Shown: positions 22,096-33,628 of the stretch, one piece after another | How positions within the stretch are numbered: position 1 is the stretch's first letter | How the letters are laid out: every line of letters starts with the position of its first letter | Assembly: GCA_023213395.1 (NCBI GenBank) | Contig: CM041465.1 | Span: forward strand, 229,841,741 to 229,905,740 | DNA: 64,000 nt | DNA from: Cycas panzhihuaensis | Lineage: Eukaryota > Cycadophyta | Direction of reading: 5' to 3' | The notes under the pieces: model-generated | The model's input: the letters and a program-made list of their open reading frames with translations, nothing else | What the model was told of the DNA's origin: nothing | Databases searched by the model: none | Program-made: the position numbers and the translations under genes

Positions 22096-23415
22096 ATGCC
22101 ACCTAAGAGGCCTTCAAGGTCGGAAGAGCCCCAGAAGGATACTTCACCCAAGGAAAAGGAGACTAGTAGACAAAGGGCACTAAGATGGTCAAAGGAGGCA
22201 AAACTCAGAAGGGCGAGGAGACTAAGTTCGCAAAACAACGAGACTAAGGGACAGTCCGTTGAAGGATCTGAGGCAAGTGGAGCCCAGACACCTCAGGAAG
22301 AGGAAACCCATGGCGAACGCATGGTATTGACACCAACCCCTATCAGAGATGATTTGTTTAGCTTGATTGGAAGGAAGCCTAAAGTGGACGAAAACATAAG
22401 GAAATCTTAACAGAGGGAAGTATACCAATGAGGACACTCAAGGACCTAGGTGATGTTGATAAGAAGGCGGAGGAAGGTCCCTCAAGATATTGGGAAAACA
22501 AGCTAACGAGGCTATTTGAAGATTCGACAGAAAAGGGTTCTGATCAATCTTACATTATGGTAACACCATTGACAATACAAGTTCCAGGTGTAGTGGAACC
22601 TATACATATAAAAACTCCGTTCAAAAATCCGTTGTTTGGAAAGGATACGACAGCAGTAGTCACTCCCAGTACATCCCCAAAGGACGGAGGAGGGGAAAGA
22701 TCACCATCAGGGGGGGAACGGTTGCAATCTCCCAAGATGGACGACCATAGAGATTTCGGAAATTAATCTTCAATGATACTTGACGCAGCAGAGCATGTGT
22801 ATTTGTTTCGTAATCTCATTGATGTTAGAAAACTAACGGAGGCAGATGAGATTAAAGCACGCTACCAGTACATTGAGAGGTGTACCCTTGGCTTGGTATA
22901 AGGAAGCGAACAAAAATGAGCCATGGGCAAAGATGAAGAAAGCGTCAAGAGAGATTCCAAAAGTTTCGCAGAATGAAGTCGGAAATCGCATTAGAAATCG
23001 TGCAGAGGTCGGGAATCATCCTAACTTACATTACTACAATCAACATTATTCCCCCAACTATCATCAATCACACAATTACCCATCATAACATCAACAATTA
23101 CTTCGAGAGGGCTAAATGAGAAGTTGAGCCATGATGCATGCTCATCCACGAAATGATTGAAGAATGGTGAGGAGTTGGGATTGGATTTGGAGATGGAAAT
23201 GGATGCTCGTGGGGACAAGATTCCTTCCGCTAAGATTGGAAGATGAGATTAGAGAGTCGAGACGTAATCAAGATAATCGACCCTTCCGCCAAAGTTGGAG
23301 TAAGGTAAGAGGAGTCTCAATTAGAGGCACCGAGGAAAGAAGTAGCCCTATTGAAAATCGAAATAATCGGGAAGAAGAAGAGACACCAAAGAAGAAAGAG
23401 CACACGGAAGGGTGA
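22096..23415 (+). pseudogene. gag: gypsy E gag, frameshifted
   Basis: Starts MPPKRPSRSEEP, shared with F. The charged N-terminal part (105 codons) stops at 22408-22410. The next block, in another frame (RYWENKLTRLFEDS, PIHIKTPFKNPLFG), runs to 22766, and the core (GVPLAWYKE) lies in further frames to about 23110. At least two frameshifts make it non-functional as it stands. The product would have formed particles and bound RNA. Confidence 0.8.
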
Positions 23416-23800
23416 CCAAGTGGTGCCATATTTGTGAAGAAAACTCACATACCACCCGGAATGTGAATTGAACTTAAAAACAATGTGACGCACCAATGTG
23501 AGAAGTGGTGCCACATATGTGAGGTGGATACCCACACAACTAGGGATTGCTTCTACAATTCCAGAGGAATATCATTCAGAGGTCGAGGTGGGAAGAGGCA
23601 ACCCACCTGCAACGTGTATACAACGAGGGTGCACCGTAACCCTCGAGGAAGAGACAATGATGGGGAGATGCCTCATTCGCCACTGATTCGGACATCGAAG
23701 TCCGAATGCCCGATGAAGCCGGAATACGAACAAAAGCCGTCAGATGTGGTAAATCAGGCCAAGTGACCACAAAATGTAAGATTGCAAGGGTAAAGCCAAA
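23416..23800 (+). pseudogene. gypsy E zinc-knuckle region
   Basis: Three CCHC-like motifs: a first one, CHICEENSHTTRN, lacking its last Cys (near 23428); an intact CHICEVDTHTTRDC near 23507-23550; and a degenerate CGKSGQVTTKC near 23748. An Arg/Gly-rich stretch separates them. This is the nucleocapsid part of gag. Confidence 0.78.
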
Positions 23801-24052
23801 GCAACAAACTTAATGACGATCGTGTTTAAACAAAAATGTGAAATTGCGTAATAAGCGAAAGAGAAAGTGGATGAAGAATACCCACATCCCCAACCGAATT
23901 GGATCGGTACAAGAAAGCAAAACAAGTGTTGGACGGTTTAATCCAGAGGAAAATATACCGCCAATGGGTAAGCCGTAAACAAAAAATGTGTACGCTCGAA
24001 AAACAAACAAAAGAGCCGGAGAAACTACTAGAAGAATCAACTAAAACCCCAA

Positions 24053-25306
24053 ATGGTGCAAATGGAGGAGTTATTCAAAGGATTACCAGCCGAAGATATT
24101 CCCCGAATGTTGGTACTAATGGAGAATTTAGTAAAGCAGTTGCAGTTGACCATTCCTCTGTCTCAGGTGATTGATTGGATTAAAGGAGGTGTGTTGCAAA
24201 GAGGAATTACCAAAAGTTTGAAACAAATTATACCATCATTCGACATGGATCCAATGGTAACCATGTCCGTATTGGGAGAAACATTTCCTCGAGTTATCGT
24301 TGATGGGGGAGCAGCTGTGAATGTACTGCCCACCTCGACATGGCGGAAGTTGGGAAGCCCGAAGTTGGAAGCAGCGACTTATTCGCTGAAGTTGGCTAAT
24401 GAACTACTAGTACGACCCATGGGGAAACTGACCAACACCAAGGTGGATGTGGCAGGAATTGTCGTAAAGATCGATTTTACGATTGTGGAAACGGAGAAAG
24501 GTGCAACTCCTATCCACTTTATTGGGGAGACCATGGCTATACAAAACCCAATGTCTCCAAAGTTGACAGACGTAACCTTCACCTTGTCAGATGAAGGAAA
24601 TAAAGTAGTATTACCAATGTTGGGGAAGAACTCCATTGAGGTGATACCTGACAACGGATCAAGTACAACCGTTGTAAGGGAAGCAACAACTTCTTCATGT
24701 GACAAAGAAAACCTCTATCATACTGCGGAGAAGCCTACAACATCGACCCATTACCAGAAAGAAGAACCGACCTATTTTGGAGAAATTTACAATTCTTCAG
24801 ATGATGAAAACGAGATGAGATTTGTGGACTATTGGCTACGGGACGATTCTGAAGTCAACCCCTCATCCTATAGATGTAACCTACTTTCTTGGAATGTGAC
24901 CAAAACAGTTGCCACTCCAGAAGATAGAAATCATGGAGAATATGTTGGAAATTATGTAAAGCCCTTTTATGGAAAACCACTAGGTGGAATTTCCCATTTG
25001 AGACATTGTAGAGAACGTTGGTTAGGAGAAGACCAATTAAGGAATCATAAGAAGAAATCGACAAAGCATACCACACCAAGGAAAAGGCGGAAAAGGACAA
25101 GGCACGACCGCCACGACAAGACATCATATTTCAAGAAGGGTGATCGAGTATGGCGATTCGACAACAAATCCCAAACGACCCAAGGAGAATGGAAGATGCA
25201 TTGGAAAGGCCCATACAGGATTGAGAAAGTGTACCATAATGGCACTATCGAGTTGAAAAACTCTCACGCCACTTATTCCCTGAAATGGTCAAGGGTAGTA
25301 AACTGA
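24053..25306 (+). CDS. gypsy E protease joined to an integrase GPY/F module, 417 codons, open
   Basis: Residues 1-75 are a helical spacer (EELFKGLPAEDIPRML). Residues 80-190 are a retropepsin with the plant gypsy site VDGGAAVN (Asp84). Residues 215-360 are a linker with YFGEIYNSSDDE, VDYWLRDDSEVNPSSYRCN and HGEYVGNYVKPFYG, also found in F. Residues 361-417 are basic and end in KKGDRVWRF and WKGPYRIEKV (from 384), the GPY/F module that normally ends a gypsy integrase. The frame probably once continued from gag, so ATG 24053 need not be a true start. RT, RNase H and the integrase core are absent. Confidence 0.75.
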   Translation: MVQMEELFKGLPAEDIPRMLVLMENLVKQLQLTIPLSQVIDWIKGGVLQRGITKSLKQIIPSFDMDPMVTMSVLGETFPRVIVDGGAAVNVLPTSTWRKLGSPKLEAATYSLKLANELLVRPMGKLTNTKVDVAGIVVKIDFTIVETEKGATPIHFIGETMAIQNPMSPKLTDVTFTLSDEGNKVVLPMLGKNSIEVIPDNGSSTTVVREATTSSCDKENLYHTAEKPTTSTHYQKEEPTYFGEIYNSSDDENEMRFVDYWLRDDSEVNPSSYRCNLLSWNVTKTVATPEDRNHGEYVGNYVKPFYGKPLGGISHLRHCRERWLGEDQLRNHKKKSTKHTTPRKRRKRTRHDRHDKTSYFKKGDRVWRFDNKSQTTQGEWKMHWKGPYRIEKVYHNGTIELKNSHATYSLKWSRVVN

Positions 25307-25714
25307 AACCCTATATCAACTAGGGTGGAAAAACTTACCAGCAGGATCAGCTGGTTGTATCATATCAGACAGCATGAAGTTGAGGCAAAATCGAATTGCC
25401 TTGATACCGAACGTGATTCGGCCTGTATGTAACATAAAATACAAAAATTAAAAAGCAGCAAAACAACCGTAACTCATATCATAAGCAATATGGTGAAGCA
25501 TGGAGGAAAGATATACCATCATACGGAAAATCAAGGGAGAGTCAAACAAAACAAAGCACCAATAGATGAGGATTTATTAACCAAGAATGGCGATCGAAAG
25601 AAGGAGCGAGGCAAGCAGGAGCAGCCTTAGAACAGAGAGGGGGAGGAATACCCCAAATTTTGAATTTTTTGTTGAGCAAGGATGCTCAACCCAATCATGT
25701 TGACCCGGGATAGA
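25307..25714 (+). other. 3' untranslated part and polypurine tract of gypsy E
   Basis: No coding content. It ends with an imperfect inverted repeat (GAGCAAGGATGCTC near 25674) and GACCCGGGATAGA just before the LTR, the likely polypurine tract. The same end is present in F and as the extra tail beside F. Confidence 0.65.
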
Positions 25715-26567
25715 TGTTGGGATATATTTTGACACATAGGCCTTGAGGAAGACAGAATACATGTTGTATTGACCAAAGGAATGCAAGTACGAACCGTACG
25801 GAGGTACGCACGAGGTGAAATAGTGAAGAAATCAGCGTGCAGGTGCGTATGACAGCGTGCAGGCATTGAACGGCACGTATCATATGATACGCACTGTGAG
25901 CGAACGAATCGACGGAAACGGCACGTATGACAATGACGGGACGGGAGGCACAGGAAGGCGCCAGACGTCGTCACGGACCTAAAGAGACATTAGTTAAGTG
26001 TATAACTAATGATTAAAGTGAAAGGGTACCTTGGTAACAAAAAGGTATGGTTATGACTTTGGGTCATGACCTTTCATCCAAAAGGCATCAAAGGGACATA
26101 TTTAATGGTGCTTTGAGGACCATTCCAAAGGTGAGAGCCGAGTTATTCATTCCTATGTCATGTGCTCGAGGGTGAGAGCCGAGATCAAGGGTACGCAAAG
26201 GTGCGTATGACAAGACGTATGATGACCGAGTGGAGCATGAGTGCATGATAAGTACCATCCGGCACGCATATGTAACAGAGGATCAGATGTCACCGAATGC
26301 TCCTAACGCATTCCACTCGTAAATAAACTGTTGAATTAATAAAAGAAGAGTTATGTGGAAATTGGTGCATTCTTGATGTGTGTTGATGATGTCTTTGAAG
26401 TATGTATTGAATTACATATGTGTACCATTCTGTGAATTATATATGGAATTATATGTGGAATATATGTGTATAACCATGTTGACAGTGTCCTAAAACTAGA
26501 CTATAGCGCTGTGTAACCTTGACAAGTGCATTGATTCCACGAAGGGTGTGGAATCTATCAGTCAACA
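25715..26567 (+). repeat. 3' LTR of gypsy E
   Basis: 853 bp, highly similar to 21069-21961 and about 40 bp shorter, chiefly through loss of one GTGAGAGCCGAG unit. Confidence 0.92.
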
Positions 26568-26572
26568 GAGAT

Positions 26573-27480
26573 ATATCAATCTACCAATTAACGGTTTGTA
26601 TAATATGCCATCAACTGCAGGTTCCCTTTCATCTAGAGTCAGATCACAATTGGTCTCCATGGGTGTTGCACAATTGTTGCTATTCTCCATTTTGAATTTC
26701 CTCAACAGATTTTTGATGTATTTGCTTTGAGATAACGAGATTGAGTCTTTCTTTTGACTGATTTCAATTCTTAGATAATAATTCAGAAGTCCTAAATCCG
26801 TCATCTCAAAGCCTTTTTCCAATTGAGCTTTAATATTGGCTACTGACTTTGTATCACTTCCTATAAGAATCATGTCATCCACATAAACCACAATTATTGT
26901 GATTCATCCTTGTCTCCTTTTTGCATACAAACTGGAGTCAGAGCTGCACCTGAGAAATCCATTCTGAGTGAGGTATTTGTCCAATTTGGTATACCAGGCT
27001 CTTGGGGATTGCTTTAGCCCATATAATGCCTTTTTCAATTTGCATACAAGATTTTCTTGACCAATTTGAACATACCCTTCTAATTGTTTCATGTAGACTT
27101 CTTCTTCACGTTCACCATTTAGAAAGGCACTTTTCACATCCAACTAGTAGATTTCCAGTTATGTTGAGCTGCTAAAGTAATTGTTGTTCTCACAATGTCC
27201 AATTTTGCTACTGGTGAGAAAGTTTCTTCGTAGTCTATTCCAGTTGTTTGTGTATAGCCCTTGGCTACTAGCCTGGCCTTGTATTTCTCTATCTTGCCAT
27301 TAACGTTTTCCTTTATCTTGTACACCCACTTGCAATTGACTATTGGCTTGCCAACAGGTAGATCAACCAGCTCCCAAGTCTGATTCTTGGAGATTGACTC
27401 CATTTCAGCATCCATTGCAGCTTGCCATTCCTCGTGTCCTTTTGCTTCCTCAAAGGATTGTGGTGCTACGTTGCTGAATA
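26573..27480 (-). pseudogene. copia D reverse transcriptase
   Basis: Minus strand from 27415: [32 protein letters not shown] and [25 protein letters not shown], a frameshift near 27145, then MDVKSAFLNGEREEEVYM, LYGLKQSPRAWY, an intact YVDD at 26874-26885 and FEMTDLGLLNYYL. It is the best-preserved RT of the minus-strand copies. Confidence 0.88.
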
Positions 27481-28470
27481 GAACTCAATGCTTTTGGCTT
27501 CTCATCCTGTGAGTGAACACATCCCCTTTGCCTTCTTCAACTATCTTAAGGTGCCATTTTGGTACACTTTTTTCTTTTTTCTTCTTTTCTTTAGTGACTG
27601 AGCCTTTTGAAGACAATTCTTCCTCTTCAGTAGTTGAACTTTCATGTGTTTGTAATGCCCTCTTTGAATCATTAAGTTCTGTATCTTCTGAAGTAACCCC
27701 AGAGACTTCTTCTGTAAGGAGTTCTTCTTGAGATACCCTTTTGGGAGTTTCTTCGATTATTTGATGAATTGAAGTGTCCTTTATGATATCTTCTTCATTA
27801 AAGACAACATCTCTGCTTATATAGATCTTATTTGTTTTAGGATCTATGCATTTATAGGCCTTTGAATTCTCACTGTAGCCTATCACTATGCATTCTATAC
27901 TTTTGGAGTCAAATTTGGACCTCATTTTGTCTAGTATATGAACAAACGCTTGACATCCAAACTTTCTCAGATTACTTACATCTGGTTTGATTCTAGTCCA
28001 TGCTTCTTCTGGAGTAATTTGTTCTAAGGCCTTTGTTAGACTTCTATTTATAAAATAAGCAGTTGTGCTAATTACTTTGGCCCAGTTTTTGAGATCTGTT
28101 CATCTTCGATCATGCTTCGAGTCATCTCCATAATTGTTCTGTACTTGCGTTTAGCAACTCCATTGGATTAAAGGGTGTAACGAGTTGTGAATTGTCTGAG
28201 CATTTCATGTGCCTTGCAGAAATTTAAAAAATATATTGAAATATATTCTCCTCCACCATCTGGCCAGATGGATTTTATTCTTGATTCAAATTCTAATTCA
28301 ACTTCTACCTTGAATTCTTTAAACTTTTCGATAACTTTAGATTTGTTGTAGAGAAAATAAATCCAAATTTTCCTAGAAAAGTCATCAATAAATGTTAAAA
28401 AATACCTGGCACCATTAATTGAGCAAGGACTAAGAGGTCCACATAGGTCAGTATGTATCAATTCCAACTT
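27481..28470 (-). pseudogene. copia D integrase and linker
   Basis: Core: MELIHTDLCGPLSP, YFLTFIDDFSRKIWIYFL, WPDGGGEYIS (both catalytic Asp blocks present). After a broken stretch, [33 protein letters not shown] and a Glu/Ser-rich linker with a Lys run follow. Confidence 0.87.
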
Positions 28471-29070
28471 ATTTTGAGATCACCATTCATTTTTCTTAAA
28501 AGGGTGACGATGTTGTTTTCCAAGCTGACAACTTTTACAAACAAAATGATGAAATGCAATATTTGGAAGACCATCAACCATATGTGATTTTTGCAATTGA
28601 GCTAGTCTATCTGTGGAGATGTGCCCATTCTTCAAATGCCACAATTTATTATTATCAATATTGGCTTCAGCATATGCCTTTACATGCTTATTGGCAACTA
28701 TAGGATTAGAAAGTAGTCTATACAGATCATTACTTTCTATCCCTTTTGCAATTACATCACCATTTTTCTTCGTGTCTAGAATATAACAATGTCCTTCTTC
28801 ATTGAATACCGTCCTCAACTTTTTCTTTCCTAGTTGAGGGATGAACAAAAAATTCTCTTTTAGACTAGGTACAAAAAGTACATTTCTAATTTTCTACATT
28901 GCACCTTTTACTTTAATAGCTATGGTACCTACGCCTTTGATATTCAGAGGATACTTGTCCCCTAATTCAACAGATTTATTTGCGGTGTAGGGTTTTAGTG
29001 ATTCAAACCAGTCCTCTCGCCCCATCATATGCCTTGAAACTTCAGAGTCAATGTAACATACCTCTTCATC
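28471..29070 (-). pseudogene. copia D protease and GAG-pre-integrase
   Basis: The protease site near 29030 reads C-Y-I-D-S-E-V-S-R-H-M-M, so D-S-G-A has become D-S-E-V. Downstream are the KSLN-to-KYPLNIKGVGT block, NDLYRLLSNPI, WHLKNGHIS and CKSCQLGKQH. Confidence 0.83.
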
Positions 29071-30003
29071 CTCAAGACTGGCTGTGAGTCCAGCAATAAA
29101 GGTTATCTCTTCTTCATTTTATGAGCCTACCCTTTGCTATAATTCTCCACAGGTTTTTTCCCTCTCTAGATCTTAGCTTTTCTTTGTTGGCACTGGTAAG
29201 GATAATGTTCGGGTTGTCCACAATGGTAGCAGACATCAAAAGCCCTATAGTTAATCACGAGGATGATTCGAGTGGCCTCATCCTCTATTCTCTTGCCATC
29301 TTCCACGAGATTGACTCCTGCTATCTAGGGTACGGGCACGTCCTCGACCTTGTCCTCTTTCTCTGGGTCCTATATTGAGTTTGGTTACAAACGCATCCTC
29401 AATTTTTGTCTCGTCTTGATTATGCTTGTTCCTTTGCTTTTGTCTTAGAAGTAACCCTGTTAGAGTATCCAAAGATATTGTTTCAATTTGTTCATTGTTG
29501 GTTATGGTATTAACTGTAACATCGAATGCCTTTGTCAATTTACTTGCAACCATTTTAATAATCTCTTGTTCCAAAATATCTACTCTTGCACTTAGTAAAT
29601 CATTTCTAACTAAAATGACTCTATGAATAAATTCTAAGTCTGTTTCTATCTCCTTCATATACAATTTGAACAACTTTTCTTTGAGGGCTATAATTCTGGC
29701 CCTATTTTTTTTATTGTATTTATTGTCAAACATTTTCTAGATTGTAGATGAGGAGTTTAGTTTCTCAACATAGATAAGGAGAGAGTCAGAAACTGAGACT
29801 TTCAAGGTTATTACACTTGCGTTGTCCCTTTCTTCCCAATTTGCCTAGGCAGCACCAGCAACTTCAAGTTTTGATTCCTTCCCAATTGCTATTTGCCAGC
29901 CATTTTTGGCTCTAAGCGGTGTTTCAATCTTAATTTTCCAAACATTATAGTTAGTTTCTGTTAATTTATCTTGCTCAATAAGAGCTAGAATGGATGCAGC
30001 CAT
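29071..30003 (-). pseudogene. gag: copia D gag
   Basis: Starts MAASILALIEQDKL at complement 30001-30003. A stop near 29740 precedes KMFDNKYNKKNRARIIALKEKL, then an open stretch to the Arg/Gly tail. An intact CCHC knuckle (CYHCGQPEHYPYQC) lies at 29190-29231. Confidence 0.86.
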
Positions 30004-30677
30004 GTTTGGACTAATGGACAGTATGATGCAGCCCTGACCATATGGTTGTACAGATTTTCATACAAAAATGCAGGTGTACAAAATTGACTAAAAAATAGCC
30101 CAAATTGTAGATCTCTTTAGGGTGAGTCTGAATATGTAATTATTTTTTCAAGTTGGCTTTTAGTTAGACTGGAAAATGGCCCAAAAGTAGAAAACCAATA
30201 GCTAGGGTTTTGAAAAAAATTGCTTAAAACTTTAAAAATTCTTAATCAAACCCTTTGAATCTGGTATCAATAGAAGCATATTAAAGAGACGAATAGAACT
30301 TGATAGGTTTTACTTGGAATGAAGTCTTGTTTTGGTCAAAATCTTTGATCGAACCTCCAAACCCATGCTACTGTATTTTTGGCAAAACGAGCCCAAAAGC
30401 AGCTTCAAATGCCTTCAATCCTATTCAGAAAAATGTTTCAAACATCAAGATCTACTTGCTGGTCAAATTTCAAAGAATTCTGAGCAATTTTAATTTTTCG
30501 TGTCCGTACAATCATACAGTTATGTACCGTCTGTACACTACCTTCGTTTGTCTCCTATTTCGTTGAAAAACTTCTTCTTCTGTCAAATATCTTCTTTATT
30601 GATGCTTGACAATTGATGTCTAACACAGAAACTTTGTCTTCTTCCAACAGAGACCCTTTCTTAGTCAAGCATGTTGG
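30004..30677 (-). other. 5' leader of copia D
   Basis: GTAC clusters at 30046-30080 (next to the gag start) and 30501-30538 (toward the PBS), the same layout and spacing as in A, B and L. Confidence 0.6.
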
Positions 30678-30692
30678 CCTGCTTTGATACCA
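30678..30692 (-). other. primer-binding site of copia D
   Basis: Complement TGGTATCAAAGCAGG, a variant of the tRNA-Met type PBS. Confidence 0.8.
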
Positions 30693-30880
30693 TATTAGAA
30701 TTCAGACATAGATTGGAAAATAATCAGTGATTTATTATGAGATATGTTCTATATATACATTTAAGAAATTGTAACCACCATGTATCTGACTAACACGTGG
30801 CAAACACTTGTTTATGTTACATAAAGAGGGGTTTTTACATAACCCTTAACTAATTCTAAATAAAACATTATATTCTAACA
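30693..30880 (-). repeat. 5' LTR of copia D
   Basis: Starts TATTAGAA where the other copy has TGTTAGAA (terminal G changed to A). It ends TTCTAACA, then the ggagg duplication. Confidence 0.87.
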
Positions 30881-30885
30881 GGAGG

Positions 30886-31400
30886 AAGGGTAAGAGGCGG
30901 CAAGCATACCAGAAATATCCATGCCACTCAAACAACACTAAAGACCTCATAGAAGAAGGGGCCAATAGGGTATTGCTTGTGTTGTTTGGAATACGGCCAT
31001 TGGCAGTCCAAATGTCCAATGGTCAGGCCACACAAAGAATGCCCCTTCATATGCAAAAATTATGGACCTAGTAACCAACCTACAAAAGATTATAAAGGGA
31101 AGACCAAAGCTGCAAATTTAATGTTCATAGTTCCACAATCACCTAAAAATGTAAACTTACAAACAAGGAGTTGAGTAAAGGGGAAAGAAAAGGAGGAAAG
31201 TGGCTGTCTAAACCCTAAAGTGGAAATTGATTGTTTCACTGCAGCCAAGAAGGCTTTGGAAGATGCAGCTTGAGAAGAGGAGGCAAAAAAGCAACCAATG
31301 AGAAAACCCAAGATAAAACACAGGTATACTCAACGAAATAAATAGAAAGCAAAGAAGCTAACAGTGAGCCAACTGCATACACTTAAGACGGAGGAACTAT
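30886..31400 (+). pseudogene. gypsy C zinc-knuckle region after the D insertion
   Basis: Continues the Gly-rich tail cut at 20235, then CLCCLEYGHWQSKC (CCHC intact) and CKNYGPSNQPTKDY (degenerate, two Cys and His lost), followed by KGKTKAANLMF, the same order as the third knuckle of F. Lys-rich spacer after it. Confidence 0.8.
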
Positions 31401-32424
31401 TTAAGGGTTAATATGTAGAGGATATTCCATGAATGTATGTTGTGATGGAAAATTTGGCCAAACAACTACAACTCACCATCCTATTAGAGCAACCAATCAA
31501 ATGGATTTAAACAAGTATAATGCAACCAAAAGAAATGGTCCAAAGTTTGAACAAGATTATGCCTTCATGCGATTAAGATCCTACAGTGATTATAAGCATT
31601 CCTGGAGAAACATTTTAGTACATGATTGATGATGGTGAAGCAATAGTTAATGTCTTACACACATCTACTTGGCAAAAGCTGGGAAGTCTAGAGATGCACC
31701 CAAATACATGCTCTTTGAAGTTGGCAAACAACTTCCTAGTGAAATCTATGGGGAATATGCCAAATATAAAGTTGGATGTCACTAGTTTTGTGGTTTTTGT
31801 TGACTTCACCGTAGTAGAAATGATGAAAAAAGTTGTGACCTACTTGACCCTATTAGGAAACCTTAGTTATAAAAGACAAAGTGTCTGCAAAGTTGGACAG
31901 ATGTCACCTTCCCTCTATCAAATGGTGGCAATGAAGTCATGCTGCCAATGTTGAACAAAGGAAAGTATATAGTGGAAGTCATCCTGGGCAATGCCTCAAC
32001 CATGACAATTGTTAGTGAAGACACCCCTTCATCATTCAATGAAGCTAATCTGTATTATACAATGGAGGGAGCAGAAACAAAGAATAACCTTCATAAGAAT
32101 GAGCCAAATTACTTTGGAGAACTTTACCCAAACAACAATTCAGGTGATGAAGGGATGAAGGACCTAGCAAACTATTGGATGAGGGAGTCATATGAAGTGA
32201 ATCCTCTCTCATTCCATCATAACCTACTCTCCTTATGTTCTCCCACTAACATGGATAATAATAATAAAAACAATTTTGAGTATCTTGGCATTATGTGCAA
32301 TAATACTAATAACAAAAATGATAATGCAAATAATAATGTAATTAGTGCAGCAAATGTATCTTTACAAAAAGAATCTATGAATGATAAGATAGCAAGTGTA
32401 ACTCTTTGTTGCAAGGTTATGTAG
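31401..32424 (+). pseudogene. gypsy C protease and linker
   Basis: VVMENLAKQLQLTILLEQPIKW-like residues precede the active site near 31622, which is disturbed (IDDGEAIVNV where E has VDGGAAVNV). TSTWQKLGS and CSLKLANNFLVKSMG follow. A frameshift near 31940 leads to NEPNYFGELYPNNNSGDEG and ANYWMRESYEVNP, the linker shared with E and F, then an Asn-rich run. Confidence 0.82.
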
Positions 32425-33628
32425 GAAGCACTTAGGTAGAAATAGGAATAATAAAGTCAATTCCCTTGCTTCCAAAACCCATTACCTCTAGCCCTTGTCC
32501 CAACACTATACCCCTACTTAGATCAAAGATCGTGGTAGACTTCCCTCCAAACTCTACCTTCCTCCCTACTTTAGTTTCAAGTAGCAAAGTAGGATCCTCC
32601 TCAAACCCTTTACTTTGCCCTGGGGCGAACAAGTCCAATTCTTCCCCATCCTCCCTTAGGGTATACCCACCTAGTGCCCACCTTTCTTCCTCCAGAGAAA
32701 CACACTTAGGGATTCCTCACCCATCTCAAAGGATAAAACATTAACTGATAATATCCCAAGAGATCCCAATCTCTCCTTTGGAAACAAGATCCTTGTACTT
32801 GAAAATAGGAAGCATTTCCCATTCATTGGAGACACCCCATTCTTCGAAGTTGAGCTATATATGCCACTAACCACCTAGTTCAATATATGGAATATTGGCT
32901 TCATAAGTGGATCGTAGATAAGTCCCACTAGAATTTGGACATTGTCTTCATTTTGCAAGGCCTAGCTTGGCAGTGGTAACTAGCCCATCGACCCTCATTT
33001 CATAGTTGGGCAGATGTGCAAGCAACCTTCAGATTATGATTCAACCCACCTATTAAACACTCTATTCCTCCCTTTTGGTAAGAGAATGCCCAATAAAACA
33101 CTTAAGAAAATGCAAAAAACTTGTGGCAATCATAAAGCATTTCCTAAGTGAATTTGGAGCCATCTTCTCTACCACTCCTTAGGAACATTAGGTATAAATT
33201 GGTTACTTGGGAAAGAAAGAACCTGAGAAGTGTCGTGGAATAATTTAAAGCATTCTTTTATCAAAATTTTTTTCTACACGTCAAAGGATAAGACTATAAA
33301 CAAAGTCTTAAAACAAATTAGGAGGTTTAGTATAGAAGTAAAATAGCCTAGCTATAAACCTTGTCAGTAGCAAAAACTACATAAACTAAGGGCAAGGAAG
33401 AGGCTAAGGAAACTTAGAATTTCCCTCCAGAATATACATAATTGTGGAATGGGAGTTGGAGATAGAGGAAACCTTAGCTCACCAAGTCATGAAAGACAAG
33501 CAACTGAAATTTGACAAGATGAAGACAACTAAAATCAACTTGGGTAGTGAGGAGGATCCTTGCCACATCTCAATTGGTAACAATTGGGATGACAAAATAG
33601 TGGTAGAGGCACAAGCTCTATTCAAGGA
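32425..33628 (+). pseudogene. gypsy C region between protease linker and RT
   Basis: Heavily decayed, Pro/Ser-rich residues. The right end reads TKINLGSEEDPCHISIGNNW and EAQALFKD, the block that leads into plant gypsy RT. It is cut at 33628 by F and resumes at 40115. Confidence 0.75.

Larger units (their letters stand above)
21069..26567 (+). mobile_element. gypsy element E: gag-protease-GPY/F, without RT or integrase core
   Basis: Two long LTRs flank a 3.75 kb internal region with gag, CCHC knuckles, an aspartic protease and an integrase C-terminal GPY/F module. No reverse transcriptase, RNase H or integrase catalytic core is present between them. Perfect gagat duplications (21064-21068 and 26568-26572) show it moved as a unit. 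It must have used enzymes from elsewhere (inference). The layout resembles known gag-only non-autonomous LTR elements (TR-GAG class), with an added GPY/F end. Confidence 0.88.
20236..30880 (-). mobile_element. copia LTR retrotransposon D, carrying gypsy E inside it
   Basis: Minus-strand copia with both LTRs and perfect ggagg duplications (20231-20235 and 30881-30885). Without the 5.5 kb E insertion it is about 5.1 kb, the size of A, B and L. All domains are recognisable but broken. Confidence 0.92.

Noticed and set aside
25627-25974. 115-codon minus-strand frame at the start of the E 3' LTR
   Set aside because: Lies across LTR and internal end, antisense to the element; similar but broken frames in the other LTR copy.
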